A stretch of DNA of 15,743 bases, from contig DMTJ01000523.1 of the NCBI GenBank assembly GCA_003477185.1, positions 1 to 15,743 on the forward strand, in the 5' to 3' direction. The notes under the pieces are model-generated. The model ran no database searches. It saw nothing but the letters and a program-made list of their open reading frames with translations, and was not told the origin of the DNA. Shown here one piece after another: positions 6,945 to 14,455 of the stretch (position 1 is the stretch's first letter; each line of letters starts with the position of its first letter). This stretch comes from Lentisphaeria bacterium (GTDB lineage Bacteria > Verrucomicrobiota > Lentisphaeria > JABSQK01 > UBA12247). Position numbers and translations under genes: made by a program.

Positions 6945-8297
6945 GTGAAGACGTTTGATCTGTTTGTCATTGGTGCCGGATCCGGTGGAGTTCGGGCAAG
7001 CCGCATGGCTGCTGCCACGGGCGCTGCGGTCGGCATTGCCGAATCCGGCCCGCTGGGCGGGACCTGCGTAAATGTGGGCTGCGTGCCCAAGAAGCTGCTC
7101 GTGTATGCCGCACACGTCGCGCATGATGTCGAGGATGCGCGCGGATTCGGCTGGGACATCAGCACCCCCATTCATGACTGGGCCGCGCTGATTCGAAGCA
7201 AAGATGCGGAGATCGCACGCCTCAACGGAATCTACGGCGGCCTTCTGGATGGCGCTGGTGTGAGTTTGCTCTCCGGTCAAGCACGGCTGCTGGATGCGCA
7301 CACCGTGCAGGTGGGCGAAGAAGTGGTGCGCGCGGAGCACATCGTGATCGCGACCGGCAGTACGCCGCGGCCCCTGGAAATCCCCGGTGGAGAGCTGGCC
7401 ATCACCTCCAACGAGATCTTTGCCCTCCCCGCCCTGCCGCAGCGCGTGCTGATCGTCGGTGGCGGCTATATTGCCGTCGAGTTTGCCGGAATCCTGAACG
7501 GCTTGGGCGCAAAGGTGACGCAGATTTACCGCGGAGAGATGTTTCTGCGTGGCTTCGATGATGACCTACGCCAAGGACTGGCGACGATCATGCCCACCCA
7601 AGGCGTGGACCTGCGGTTCAATTGCAACGTCAGCCAGATCGAGCAAAAAGACGACGGACTTCATTGCACACTTACCGATGGCTCAACTCTAGTAGCAGAC
7701 CAGGTGCTGTCTGCCATCGGGCGCGTGCCGCTAGTCGACGGGCTGGGGCTCGACGCGGCAGGCGTACGTTGCGCGGCAGATGGCGCGATCGAAGTAGACG
7801 CCTGGTCGCGCACTAACGTGCCGCAGATCTCGGCAATCGGCGATGTCACCAATCGCATGAACCTTACACCGGTCGCGATTGCCGAGGCGATGGCGCTGGT
7901 GCAGACGTTATACCATGACAATCCCACCAAACCGCAATACCAAAACATAGCCACCGCGGTCTTTAGTACCCCCCCAATGGCCACAGTCGGGTTGACGGAG
8001 CCAGAAGCTCGTCAACAGTATGCGCATGTGGACGTCTACCGCTCCACATTTCGCCCGATGAAATATACGCTGGCTGGCCGCGAGGAGCGCTCTGTGATGA
8101 AGTTGTTGGTGGACCGAGATACCGATCGCGTGCTGGGCGTGCACATGTTGGGCCCCGATGCAGGAGAAATCATGCAAGGCTTTGGCGTAGCCTTGGTCTG
8201 TGGCGCGACCAAAGCACAGTTTGATGCCACCATTGGCATTCATCCTACCAGCGCAGAGGAGTTTGTGACCATGCGTACCCCGGTTCAGGAGATCTGA
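6945..8297 (+). CDS. gor: Glutathione-disulfide reductase
   Basis: A 450-residue class I flavoprotein disulfide reductase that reduces glutathione disulfide with NADPH in the cytoplasm. The FAD-binding GAGSGG lies at residues 10-15. The redox-active pair is Cys41 and Cys46 in GGTCVNVGCVPKK, the glutathione reductase form. The second nucleotide fold reads GGGYIAVEFAG, followed by arginines in YRGEMFLRGFD where NADPH-specific enzymes bind the 2'-phosphate. The dimer-partner motif HPTSAEE (His433, Glu438) closes the protein. Length is normal for the family. The start is GTG at 6945, only three residues before the FAD fold, so no later start is possible. Upstream there is only a weak GGTGA, and the pseudogene's stop ends 3 bp before it, which suggests gor was once coupled to that gene. 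One base separates it from the next gene. A trypanothione- or mycothione-type reductase is less likely given the motifs. Confidence 0.93.
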   Translation: MKTFDLFVIGAGSGGVRASRMAAATGAAVGIAESGPLGGTCVNVGCVPKKLLVYAAHVAHDVEDARGFGWDISTPIHDWAALIRSKDAEIARLNGIYGGLLDGAGVSLLSGQARLLDAHTVQVGEEVVRAEHIVIATGSTPRPLEIPGGELAITSNEIFALPALPQRVLIVGGGYIAVEFAGILNGLGAKVTQIYRGEMFLRGFDDDLRQGLATIMPTQGVDLRFNCNVSQIEQKDDGLHCTLTDGSTLVADQVLSAIGRVPLVDGLGLDAAGVRCAADGAIEVDAWSRTNVPQISAIGDVTNRMNLTPVAIAEAMALVQTLYHDNPTKPQYQNIATAVFSTPPMATVGLTEPEARQQYAHVDVYRSTFRPMKYTLAGREERSVMKLLVDRDTDRVLGVHMLGPDAGEIMQGFGVALVCGATKAQFDATIGIHPTSAEEFVTMRTPVQEI

Positions 8298-8298
8298 G

Positions 8299-8673
8299 AT
8301 GCCGGGACTACGAGCGCTCATCGACTTCAGCTGTGCCGAAGATGGCTGTGGCCAACCCATACAATTCAATCTGCTCGACCTGCGCGCGGGCGAAGGTGTC
8401 GTCACCTGTGAACGCTGCCGCCAAAGCTATGACTTTGACGACGAGTTCTTGGATAAGCTGAATAAGCTGCGCGTGCTGATTCTGGCCGTGAAAGACGCGG
8501 AAGACATCTTGGGAGACTGCAGTGTCGGCGTCGCCACCGCAAACGGCGAGATAAAACTCCCGTACAAGCTGCTACTCACCCGCCTGAATACCCAGATCAC
8601 CTTCGCCGGCTCAGGGAAGACCATGGACTTCCACTTTCGTGTCGAACCGCTCGCGGGCGAGACCTTTCGCTAG
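8299..8673 (+). CDS. Small zinc-ribbon protein of unknown function
   Basis: A 124-residue protein I do not recognise. Four cysteines (Cys12, Cys17, Cys37, Cys40) in a C-x4-C ... C-x2-C layout should bind one zinc near the N-terminus; a further Cys74 stands alone. After it comes an acidic, probably helical stretch (about 46-72), then a mixed region rich in beta formers. No signal peptide or membrane segment is visible, so it is probably cytoplasmic. The ATG lies 1 bp after the gor stop, with AGGAG eight bases upstream, so it is certainly co-transcribed with gor. The zinc ribbon recalls the head of the kinase encoded at 2661-5261, but the two ribbons are not obviously alike in sequence. A role in the operon's signalling or redox function is only a guess. 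Confidence 0.82.
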   Translation: MPGLRALIDFSCAEDGCGQPIQFNLLDLRAGEGVVTCERCRQSYDFDDEFLDKLNKLRVLILAVKDAEDILGDCSVGVATANGEIKLPYKLLLTRLNTQITFAGSGKTMDFHFRVEPLAGETFR

Positions 8674-8730
8674 CAAGATGCGTAGCGGGTCTTCCATTCC
8701 AACTGGTTCCCACCACGGGGGCGCTGCCTC

Positions 8731-10113
8731 GTGACTGTCATGTTCGCAATTGCTATGCTCTGTCTACTGATTGCATGCGTGATCTGTGACCGACAACGCC
8801 GACAACTGGCGACTTCTGAGCGAGCACGCGAACGCGCCGAGCTCGAGCGCAACAAAATGGAGGGGTTTCTTCGCGCCTCCTTCCATGCGCTGACCACCGC
8901 AAGCTCGCCAGAAGCGTTTCTCGATTATATCGCCGGGGAGCTCACAGACGCTGTCGATACGCTGGCTATCCGCATCTTTGAGCTCGAAGGTGACACACTC
9001 AAGCTTGTCGCCGAGTTTGGTCAGATCCCGCCAGACCCGCCGGAAGAATGCCGCATGGGCAAGTCTGCGACGGTCCTGCACCAGCTGCATCAGAATGAGC
9101 TCTCGATCCGTACCGGCCACATTGGCGAGATGGCAGTCAGCGGGACGGGTTGGATCCTAAACACGCCGGCGGATGACCCCAGCGGCCTACCTACATTTAT
9201 GACCGTCCCTCTGTCGATCGACAACACCCAGCGGCTGGGCGTGATCTGCGCCATTGGCCATCGCCATGGCGGTAAATTTGATGGCCGCGACAGCCGGCTC
9301 CTCTCCTCGCTTGGCTCCGAACTGGCGCTCGCGATGTCCCTGATCGACGCCAACGATGACCTCGAAGAGAAAGGCCGCCTGGACGTGGAACTGCAGTCTG
9401 CGCGGGAGATGCAGGCCGAGTTGCTGCCGGATGTCATCCCCTTCAGCACGCGGCTGGACATCCACGGCACCAACATCACTGCCCGACAGGTTAGCGGTGA
9501 CTTTTTTGATATTGTGCAGTTGGACAATGACACCGTGCTGGTAACGATCGCAGACGCCAGCGGAAAAGGTATTCCTGCCTGCATGATTGCAGCCATGTGC
9601 CGCAGTTTCGTGCGGGCCAATGCGACGCGGTTTCGTTACAACCTCGAAGGGCTGCTGTTCGAGCTAAACCAGCATCTTTACGCAGACACCCAACCGGGCC
9701 TCTTTGTGACCGTGGCCTGCTGCCTGATCGACAAGAAAGAGGGCACCGTAGACTATGCCCGCGGGGGCCACGGCCCGTTGCTCATTCGTCACACAGACGG
9801 CCGCATTGAAGAGATCAAACCGCAGGGTGCTGCCGTCGGCATGCTTGACAACGAGCTGAGCTTTGGCTTCGACACCTTTTCATTTGCCTGGCCCATCGGC
9901 ACCTCCATGCTGATGTACACCGACGGGATCAGCGAGGCAGAAAACCCGAGCGCCGAGGAATTCGGCAAGAACCGCCTCATCGAAAGCTGGTCTAGCCAGA
10001 AGGGAAATTCCGAATCTGCAATCGATGGGATTATGCTGGACCTGGCGGAGTTTACCCAGTCACACCCCCAAGGGGACGATCAGACCCTGGTCGTAATGAC
10101 CCGAAAAGCGTAA
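8731..10113 (+). CDS. Membrane-anchored GAF-like/SpoIIE-type PP2C phosphatase (RsbU-like)
   Basis: A 460-residue protein. Residues 3-19 form one hydrophobic N-terminal helix, then a charged helix (20-45), then a GAF-like sensor region (about 50-208). The linker QSAREMQAELLP (222-233) is the usual lead-in to SpoIIE/RsbU phosphatases. The catalytic domain (about 240-458) carries the metal-binding sites: SGDFFD (Asp257), ADASGKG (Asp275), YTDGISEA (Asp398) and GDDQTLVV (Asp449, Asp450). Such enzymes dephosphorylate anti-sigma-factor antagonists on Ser/Thr in partner-switching systems, but no STAS antagonist or anti-sigma kinase is visible here. The start is GTG at 8731 with GGGGG nine bases upstream; an ATG at 8740 would shorten it by three residues. 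It follows the zinc-ribbon gene by 57 bp and precedes the lipoyl-reductase fusion by 9 bp. Confidence 0.9.
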   Translation: MTVMFAIAMLCLLIACVICDRQRRQLATSERARERAELERNKMEGFLRASFHALTTASSPEAFLDYIAGELTDAVDTLAIRIFELEGDTLKLVAEFGQIPPDPPEECRMGKSATVLHQLHQNELSIRTGHIGEMAVSGTGWILNTPADDPSGLPTFMTVPLSIDNTQRLGVICAIGHRHGGKFDGRDSRLLSSLGSELALAMSLIDANDDLEEKGRLDVELQSAREMQAELLPDVIPFSTRLDIHGTNITARQVSGDFFDIVQLDNDTVLVTIADASGKGIPACMIAAMCRSFVRANATRFRYNLEGLLFELNQHLYADTQPGLFVTVACCLIDKKEGTVDYARGGHGPLLIRHTDGRIEEIKPQGAAVGMLDNELSFGFDTFSFAWPIGTSMLMYTDGISEAENPSAEEFGKNRLIESWSSQKGNSESAIDGIMLDLAEFTQSHPQGDDQTLVVMTRKA

Positions 10114-10122
10114 GGCTGACTC

Positions 10123-11400
10123 ATGGCAATTGAACGATTCCGGCTCCCTAAACTGTACGAGAACATGGACGAAGCCACTGTCGGACAGTGGCTTGTCAAA
10201 GAAGGCGACCAGATCGAAGTCGGCCAGCCGCTGGTGGAATTGATTACCGATAAGACCGTACTCGAGTATGACTCGCCAGTCAGCGGCCCTGTCCGCAAAA
10301 TTCTGGCACCGCCCAAGAGTGTCGTGCCCATCGGCTACATCCTGGCCCTGTTTGGGGACGGAACCCTGCCGAACGTGGCCGATGAGAACGAAGCCATGAT
10401 CGCCGCTGTCTCTCAAGAGTTGCAGGCGGTCGAGGCCGTGGCTGTCGCCAAGCCCGCCGCCAAGCCCCGCGCTCGAGTAGCCCCCGCCGCCAAGGCGCTG
10501 GTCAAGAAGCACGGGCTATCCATAGACCAGCTCGTCGCTGCGTTTCCCAGCCAAGTCATTCATAAGCGCGATGTCGAAGAGTATCTAGAATCGCGCGAGA
10601 GTGAGGACGAAGATACGCCTACCACCGAAACTGCGGCAATGCCTGAAACGCTTTCCCCCGATGCCCAGCACATCGCGCTCATCACTGGTGCCACAGGCGG
10701 CATCGGCCAGGCCATCGCCCATGCCTTTGCCCGCAAGGGCTGGTCGCTCGCCCTTCACTACCACAGCAATCAAGAAGCCGCCGAGGCGCTTGCCCGCCCC
10801 TTGCGCGAGGCAGGCTGTGAATGCATTACTTTCCAGGCAGATCTCACCGACTCCGCTGCCACACGAGGCCTCACCGACGCCGTGTTGGAGCGCTTCGAGC
10901 GCATTGACGTGCTGGTGAACAACGCCGGCATGCTGCAGGACGGATTGGTCTGGATGATGAGCGATGCACAGTGGCACGCAGTGATTGACGCAAACCTGCA
11001 CGCAGTCTTCTATCTGACCCGGAACCTGGCCATGCACATGGCGCGCAATCGCGGCGGAGCCATCATCAACATCGCCTCCGACGCCGGACGCATGGGCGGA
11101 GCCGGTCGCGCTAACTACTCAGCGGCCAAGGCTGGAGTCGTAGGCTTTTCCAAGGCTGTAGCCCGCGAGTTGGCTGCGTCCAACGTGCGCGTAAACGCCG
11201 TCAGCCCAGGCTTCATTGACACGCCCATGACCGCGGGCATCAAAGATGCCAAAAAGAAAGAACTGCTGCGACACATTCCACTGCGCCGCTTCGGTCGGCC
11301 CGAGGAAGTTGCCCGCCTGGTCGCCTTTCTCGCGTCACACGCGGGCGCCTACATCACCGGCCAGGAGATCTCAGTCGACGGCGGCCTCTTTATGGGCTAG
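10123..11400 (+). CDS. Lipoyl domain-E3-binding domain-short-chain reductase (FabG-like) fusion
   Basis: A 425-residue protein of unusual architecture. Residues 1-80 are a lipoyl domain, with the attachment Lys44 in ITDKTVLEYDSP. An Ala/Pro/Lys linker follows, then a peripheral subunit-binding domain (about 116-155: RVAPAAKALVKKHG to KRDVEEYL) like those that hold E3 in 2-oxoacid dehydrogenase complexes, though its usual GTG loop is replaced by AAFPSQ. A second, acidic linker leads to a complete short-chain dehydrogenase/reductase (about 182-425): TGATGGIG (188-195), NNAG (266-269) and the tetrad Asn291, Ser319, Tyr332, Lys336. The sequence is closest to 3-oxoacyl-ACP reductase FabG. The E2 acyltransferase domain is absent. 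It probably reduces a 3-oxoacyl or ketone substrate with NAD(P)H, perhaps tethered to a complex through its N-terminal half; the substrate is unknown. ATG at 10123 with AAGG upstream; last gene before the terminator. Confidence 0.92.
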   Translation: MAIERFRLPKLYENMDEATVGQWLVKEGDQIEVGQPLVELITDKTVLEYDSPVSGPVRKILAPPKSVVPIGYILALFGDGTLPNVADENEAMIAAVSQELQAVEAVAVAKPAAKPRARVAPAAKALVKKHGLSIDQLVAAFPSQVIHKRDVEEYLESRESEDEDTPTTETAAMPETLSPDAQHIALITGATGGIGQAIAHAFARKGWSLALHYHSNQEAAEALARPLREAGCECITFQADLTDSAATRGLTDAVLERFERIDVLVNNAGMLQDGLVWMMSDAQWHAVIDANLHAVFYLTRNLAMHMARNRGGAIINIASDAGRMGGAGRANYSAAKAGVVGFSKAVARELAASNVRVNAVSPGFIDTPMTAGIKDAKKKELLRHIPLRRFGRPEEVARLVAFLASHAGAYITGQEISVDGGLFMG

Positions 11401-11402
11401 GA

Positions 11403-11475
11403 CAATATCCAATAGCCAAAAGGCCGTCTCGCAAGCTCGGCTCCTTGTTGGCTGCTGGATATTGGCTCTTTTTTT
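11403..11475 (+). terminator. Rho-independent terminator of the gor-reductase operon
   Basis: CAATATCCAATAGCCAA (11403-11419) pairs with TTGGCTGCTGGATATTG (11448-11464), 17 positions with two mismatches. The loop adds AAGG-CCG against CGG-CCTT. Seven T follow at 11469-11475. It starts two bases after the fusion gene's stop, and its T run overlaps the stop codon of convergent trpG. No T run exists on the other side, so it works for the plus strand only. Confidence 0.85.
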
Positions 11476-12049
11476 AGCAGCCCGCCAAACGCAGAAAATT
11501 CCCCATAACCGCTGGGCCATCCGGCGTCAGCACCGACTCTGGGTGAAACTGCACCCCGTAGATCGGCAGCTCCCGGTGGCGAATGCCCATAATTTCGTGA
11601 TCATCCGTCGTGTACGCCGTTGGCTCCAAGCACGCCGGCAGCGACTCTGGCACAGCCGACAGCGAGTGGTAGCGGCCAGCCGCAAACTCCTGCGGCACGC
11701 CTGCAAAAACTCCCATATCATCATGCTTTACCGGCGACACCTTCCCGTGCATAATGCGCTTGGCGTAGCCCACGACCCCGCCGAACGCAACCACGATCGA
11801 CTGATGCCCCAAGCAAACACCGAGAATCGGAATCTTGCCGGCAAAGGCCTGAACCGCCGCCACACTAATGCCAGCCTCCTTGGGCGTGCAAGGCCCGGGG
11901 GACACAATCAGGCAGCTGGGGTTTAAATCCACCAGCTCATCCAGCGTGATCTGGTCATTGCGATGCACCACCATTTCCGCGCCAAGCTTTCCCATCTCCT
12001 GCACCAGATTATAGGTGAAGGAATCGTAGTTATCGATCATGACAATCAT
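11474..12049 (-). CDS. trpG: Anthranilate synthase component II (glutamine amidotransferase)
   Basis: A 191-residue class I glutamine amidotransferase that releases ammonia from glutamine for TrpE, in the first step of tryptophan synthesis. It starts with MIDNYDSFTYNLVQ, typical for TrpG/PabA. SPGPCTP (50-56) forms the oxyanion region. The catalytic triad is Cys79 in GVCLGHQ, His169 and Glu171 in GVQFHPES. Length is normal. Its ATG overlaps the stop of trpE by four bases (ATGA), so the two are translated together and make the two subunits in step. In some bacteria the same protein also serves aminodeoxychorismate synthase (PabA role); that cannot be excluded. It ends against the terminator of the convergent operon. 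Confidence 0.95.
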   Translation of the reverse strand: MIVMIDNYDSFTYNLVQEMGKLGAEMVVHRNDQITLDELVDLNPSCLIVSPGPCTPKEAGISVAAVQAFAGKIPILGVCLGHQSIVVAFGGVVGYAKRIMHGKVSPVKHDDMGVFAGVPQEFAAGRYHSLSAVPESLPACLEPTAYTTDDHEIMGIRHRELPIYGVQFHPESVLTPDGPAVMGNFLRLAGC

Positions 12050-13548
12050 GCCGGGTCCTCCTGCGGGCGAGACAGCGCCAGACCGCCAGCCGCCAATTCG
12101 AGTGCTTTGCGCATACCATTGCTCTTGTGGATCGTTTCCATATACTCATTCTCCGGCACACTGTCGAAAACAATGCCAGCTCCGGCAGTCACCGTCGCCT
12201 TTGGGCCATCACAGACCACCGTGCGAATCGTAATCGCCAGGTCCATATTCTCGCCCCCGTAAGAGATGTGCCCCAGCGCACCGCCATACGGGCCGCGCGC
12301 GCACGGCTCCAGCTCGGCGATAATCTCCATCGCCCGTACTTTAGGCGCCCCGGAAAGCGTCCCTGCCGGAAAGCTCGCCTTCAACACATCGATCGCGTCA
12401 CAATCCGGCCGCAGTTTCGCCTGCACCATGGAGACCAGGTGCATCACGTGCGAGTAATTCTCGACATACATCTGCTCCTTCACCTCCACAGAGCCAATCT
12501 GGGCCACACGGCCGAGATCATTCCGAGCCAGGTCCACCAGCATCACATGCTCTGCCCGCTCCTTCGGGTCGGCCAGCAACTCTTCTTGCAGGCGTGCATC
12601 CTCTTCCGGCGTGTCACCGCGGTGGCGGGTCCCGGCGATCGGCCGAATCTCGGCCTTGTCTCCAGTCACCCGTACCAAAACTTCCGGCGATGAACCGACC
12701 ACCGCCCGCTCATCGTCCAGCTTCAAAAAATACATGTACGGCGACGGATTCACATAGCGCAACGCCCGATAAATCGTCAACGGGTCCGCCTCGCAATGCC
12801 CCGAAAAATGCTGCGCCAGCACCACCTGAATAATGTCGCCTTCCTGGATGTACTCCTTCGCCCGTTTCACAATGCCCTCATACTGCTCACGCGGCATGTT
12901 CGCGACAAGTTCCACCGGTTGCGAACTCCGCAACGCCTCGGGCGCACTCCCCGGCCCCATCACCTTGTCCGCCATCTCAGCGAGCGTCTGCTGGCCAGCC
13001 TGCCACGCCTCTTCAACCGAGTCGAAACGGTCCACGTGCACACAATGAATCAGGCGCAGCGAGTGCCGTACGTTGTCGAAGATTGCCAGCTGATCGCAAA
13101 GCAAAAACGTCGCATCTGGAAAGCGGCCATCTCCAAGTCTGGCCTCCCCGCAACGCTCGAAGAAACGCACACTTTCAAACGACAGGTAGCCGACCGCACC
13201 GCCGTAGAATCTAGGCAGGTCTCCGCGTGGCGCAGGCTTAAACGACGCGAGATAGGCCTGCATCGCGTCGATCGGATTCCCCGGCAGCGCCTCGCGGGCA
13301 GCGCCAGGACCGAGCAGATAGGCTACTTCGCCCTCAATACGGATCTGTCGCTCGATGCCAAAGCCGATGATCGACCATCGTCCCCACAGCTCACCGCCCT
13401 CCACGCTTTCAAGCAGGAACACCTGCTCGTTTTGCTGTAGTCGGTGGACCATCGAGATCGGCGTCTCATGGTCGGCCAAAATCTCGCGTTCCAAAGGAAT
13501 CACGGTGTAGTTCTCAGCCAGAGCTGCGAACTGCGCATAGTCAATCAT
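12046..13548 (-). CDS. trpE: Anthranilate synthase component I
   Basis: A 500-residue chorismate-using enzyme that makes anthranilate with ammonia from TrpG. The tryptophan feedback site LLES (45-48) and the NPSPYMY segment (267-273) are present, so the enzyme should be inhibited by tryptophan. Catalytic-domain motifs include PIAGTRHRG (303-311), DLARNDLG (339-346), ASFPAGTLSGAPK (391-403) and the C-terminal TAGAGIV (454-460). This, with LLES, argues for TrpE over PabB. The open frame runs on upstream to 13827, but those 93 extra residues are low-complexity, match no family and would cross the divergent gene's start. The ATG at 13548 (MIDYAQFAALA) fits the family start, although no good Shine-Dalgarno precedes it. 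It overlaps trpG. Two copies of the dispersed motif lie inside it. Confidence 0.95.
   Translation of the reverse strand: MIDYAQFAALAENYTVIPLEREILADHETPISMVHRLQQNEQVFLLESVEGGELWGRWSIIGFGIERQIRIEGEVAYLLGPGAAREALPGNPIDAMQAYLASFKPAPRGDLPRFYGGAVGYLSFESVRFFERCGEARLGDGRFPDATFLLCDQLAIFDNVRHSLRLIHCVHVDRFDSVEEAWQAGQQTLAEMADKVMGPGSAPEALRSSQPVELVANMPREQYEGIVKRAKEYIQEGDIIQVVLAQHFSGHCEADPLTIYRALRYVNPSPYMYFLKLDDERAVVGSSPEVLVRVTGDKAEIRPIAGTRHRGDTPEEDARLQEELLADPKERAEHVMLVDLARNDLGRVAQIGSVEVKEQMYVENYSHVMHLVSMVQAKLRPDCDAIDVLKASFPAGTLSGAPKVRAMEIIAELEPCARGPYGGALGHISYGGENMDLAITIRTVVCDGPKATVTAGAGIVFDSVPENEYMETIHKSNGMRKALELAAGGLALSRPQEDPA
12920..12932 (+). repeat. Dispersed palindromic motif, copy 3 (in trpE)
   Basis: TGCGAACTCCGCA on the plus strand, antisense to trpE. 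Perfect 6-bp arms GTTGCG (12918-12923) and CGCAAC (12929-12934). trpE reads it as Leu-Arg-Ser-Ser-Gln. Confidence 0.8.
13525..13537 (+). repeat. Dispersed palindromic motif, copy 4 (start of trpE)
   Basis: TGCGAACTGCGCA on the plus strand, antisense to trpE, 11 bp inside its start codon. trpE reads it as Tyr-Ala-Gln-Phe-Ala. Confidence 0.8.
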
Positions 13549-13678
13549 ATCAATCGAACGTGCGTTTGTTGGAATTGGGCGAACGCCAACCATAGCGAAA
13601 GCCATCGAAAAGTCGAACGCCAAACCCTCGACCGGCACTACCGTACCGCCCACGCCACTGAAAGTAGAGATAAATCGT
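13549..13678. promoter_or_regulatory. Divergent promoter region between trpE and the hydrolase
   Basis: 130 bp between two divergent starts. The 10-mer CGAACGCCAA occurs twice in the same orientation (13580-13589 and 13614-13623), and CGAACG again at 13555, which could be operator half-sites. No convincing -35/-10 pair and no Trp-rich leader peptide is visible, so the tryptophan control type is unknown. Confidence 0.4.
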
Positions 13679-14455
13679 ATGGCACTTGAGCTTGCCACCC
13701 AACGCTGGGGAGAACAAGGGACTCCGCTGGTAATCCTGCACGGCCTGCTCGGCGCAGGCCGAAACTGGCAAACCATCGGTTCCCAAATGGCCGAAGAATT
13801 CCAAGTCATCGCTCCCGATCTGCGCAACCACGGCCAATCTCCCCATAGTGAGCGGATGACTTACGCCGATCTAGTCGAAGACGTCCTGGCCCTGGTGCGC
13901 AAGCTCGAGCGGCCCGTCCACCTGCTTGGCCATAGCCTCGGCGGAAAAGTCGCCATGCGGGCCGCGCTGGCCGAGCCCGCTGCCTTCGCCTCCCTGACCG
14001 TCGTCGACATGGCCCCGGTCACCATGGCGATCCGCCTGAAACCGGTCCTCAACGCGGTTTGCGAACTCCGCATCGAAGACAAGACATCCCGCGCCGAAGT
14101 CGATGCAGAGCTGCAGACCCGCATCGCCGATTCTCGCACCCGGCTGTTCCTACTTAGCAACCTGGCTCGCGAGGGCAAGACATTTCGCTGGCGTCCCAAC
14201 GTCCGCATCCTCCGCGATTTCCTACCTGAACTTGGCAGCTTCGAGCCACCTCCCTGTGCCATCTTCGAACGGCCGAGCTTGTTCATGCGCGGCGGCAATT
14301 CCGACTACGTCAGCGAGGCAGGGATCGCGGCCATTCCCAAGTGGTTCTCGCAAGCAACAGTTCACACCGTCGAAGATGCCGGCCACTGGGTGCACATCGA
14401 CCAACCCATTCGCGTCGTTGCCGAATTGCGCAGCTTTCTGTCCGGCACAATCTGA
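13679..14455 (+). CDS. Alpha/beta fold hydrolase (YbfF/ABHD11-like esterase)
   Basis: A 258-residue alpha/beta hydrolase. The oxyanion segment LHGLLGAGRNW (20-30), the DLRNHGQSP segment (47-55) and the nucleophile elbow GHSLGGK (84-90, Ser86) closely follow the YbfF family of acyl-CoA/ester hydrolases. The acid is probably Asp209 in GGNSDYV and the base His236 in DAGHWVH. No signal peptide, so cytoplasmic. The natural substrate is unknown; related enzymes act on short acyl esters or thioesters. The ATG at 13679 begins just before the first strand; no clear Shine-Dalgarno precedes it. Its TGA overlaps the next gene's ATG by one base (TGATG), so the two are coupled. It is divergent from trpE and shares its promoter region. 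One dispersed motif copy lies inside. Confidence 0.9.
   Translation: MALELATQRWGEQGTPLVILHGLLGAGRNWQTIGSQMAEEFQVIAPDLRNHGQSPHSERMTYADLVEDVLALVRKLERPVHLLGHSLGGKVAMRAALAEPAAFASLTVVDMAPVTMAIRLKPVLNAVCELRIEDKTSRAEVDAELQTRIADSRTRLFLLSNLAREGKTFRWRPNVRILRDFLPELGSFEPPPCAIFERPSLFMRGGNSDYVSEAGIAAIPKWFSQATVHTVEDAGHWVHIDQPIRVVAELRSFLSGTI
14060..14072 (+). repeat. Dispersed palindromic motif, copy 5 (in the hydrolase gene)
   Basis: TGCGAACTCCGCA on the plus strand, read as Cys-Glu-Leu-Arg, the same frame as in sufU but in an unrelated protein. Confidence 0.8.

Noticed and set aside
11679..11696. GCCGCA / TGCGGC hairpin around AACTCC in trpG as a further motif copy
   Set aside because: The arms are arranged differently from TGCG-N5-CGCA and the centre is six bases; similarity may be chance.
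11246..11926. 226-residue plus-strand frame across the terminator
   Set aside because: It runs from the reductase gene through a strong terminator into antisense trpG; Arg/His-rich shadow sequence.
13549..13827. N-terminal extension of 93 residues on TrpE
   Set aside because: The frame is open but matches no TrpE part, crosses the divergent hydrolase start, and the family start fits ATG at 13548.
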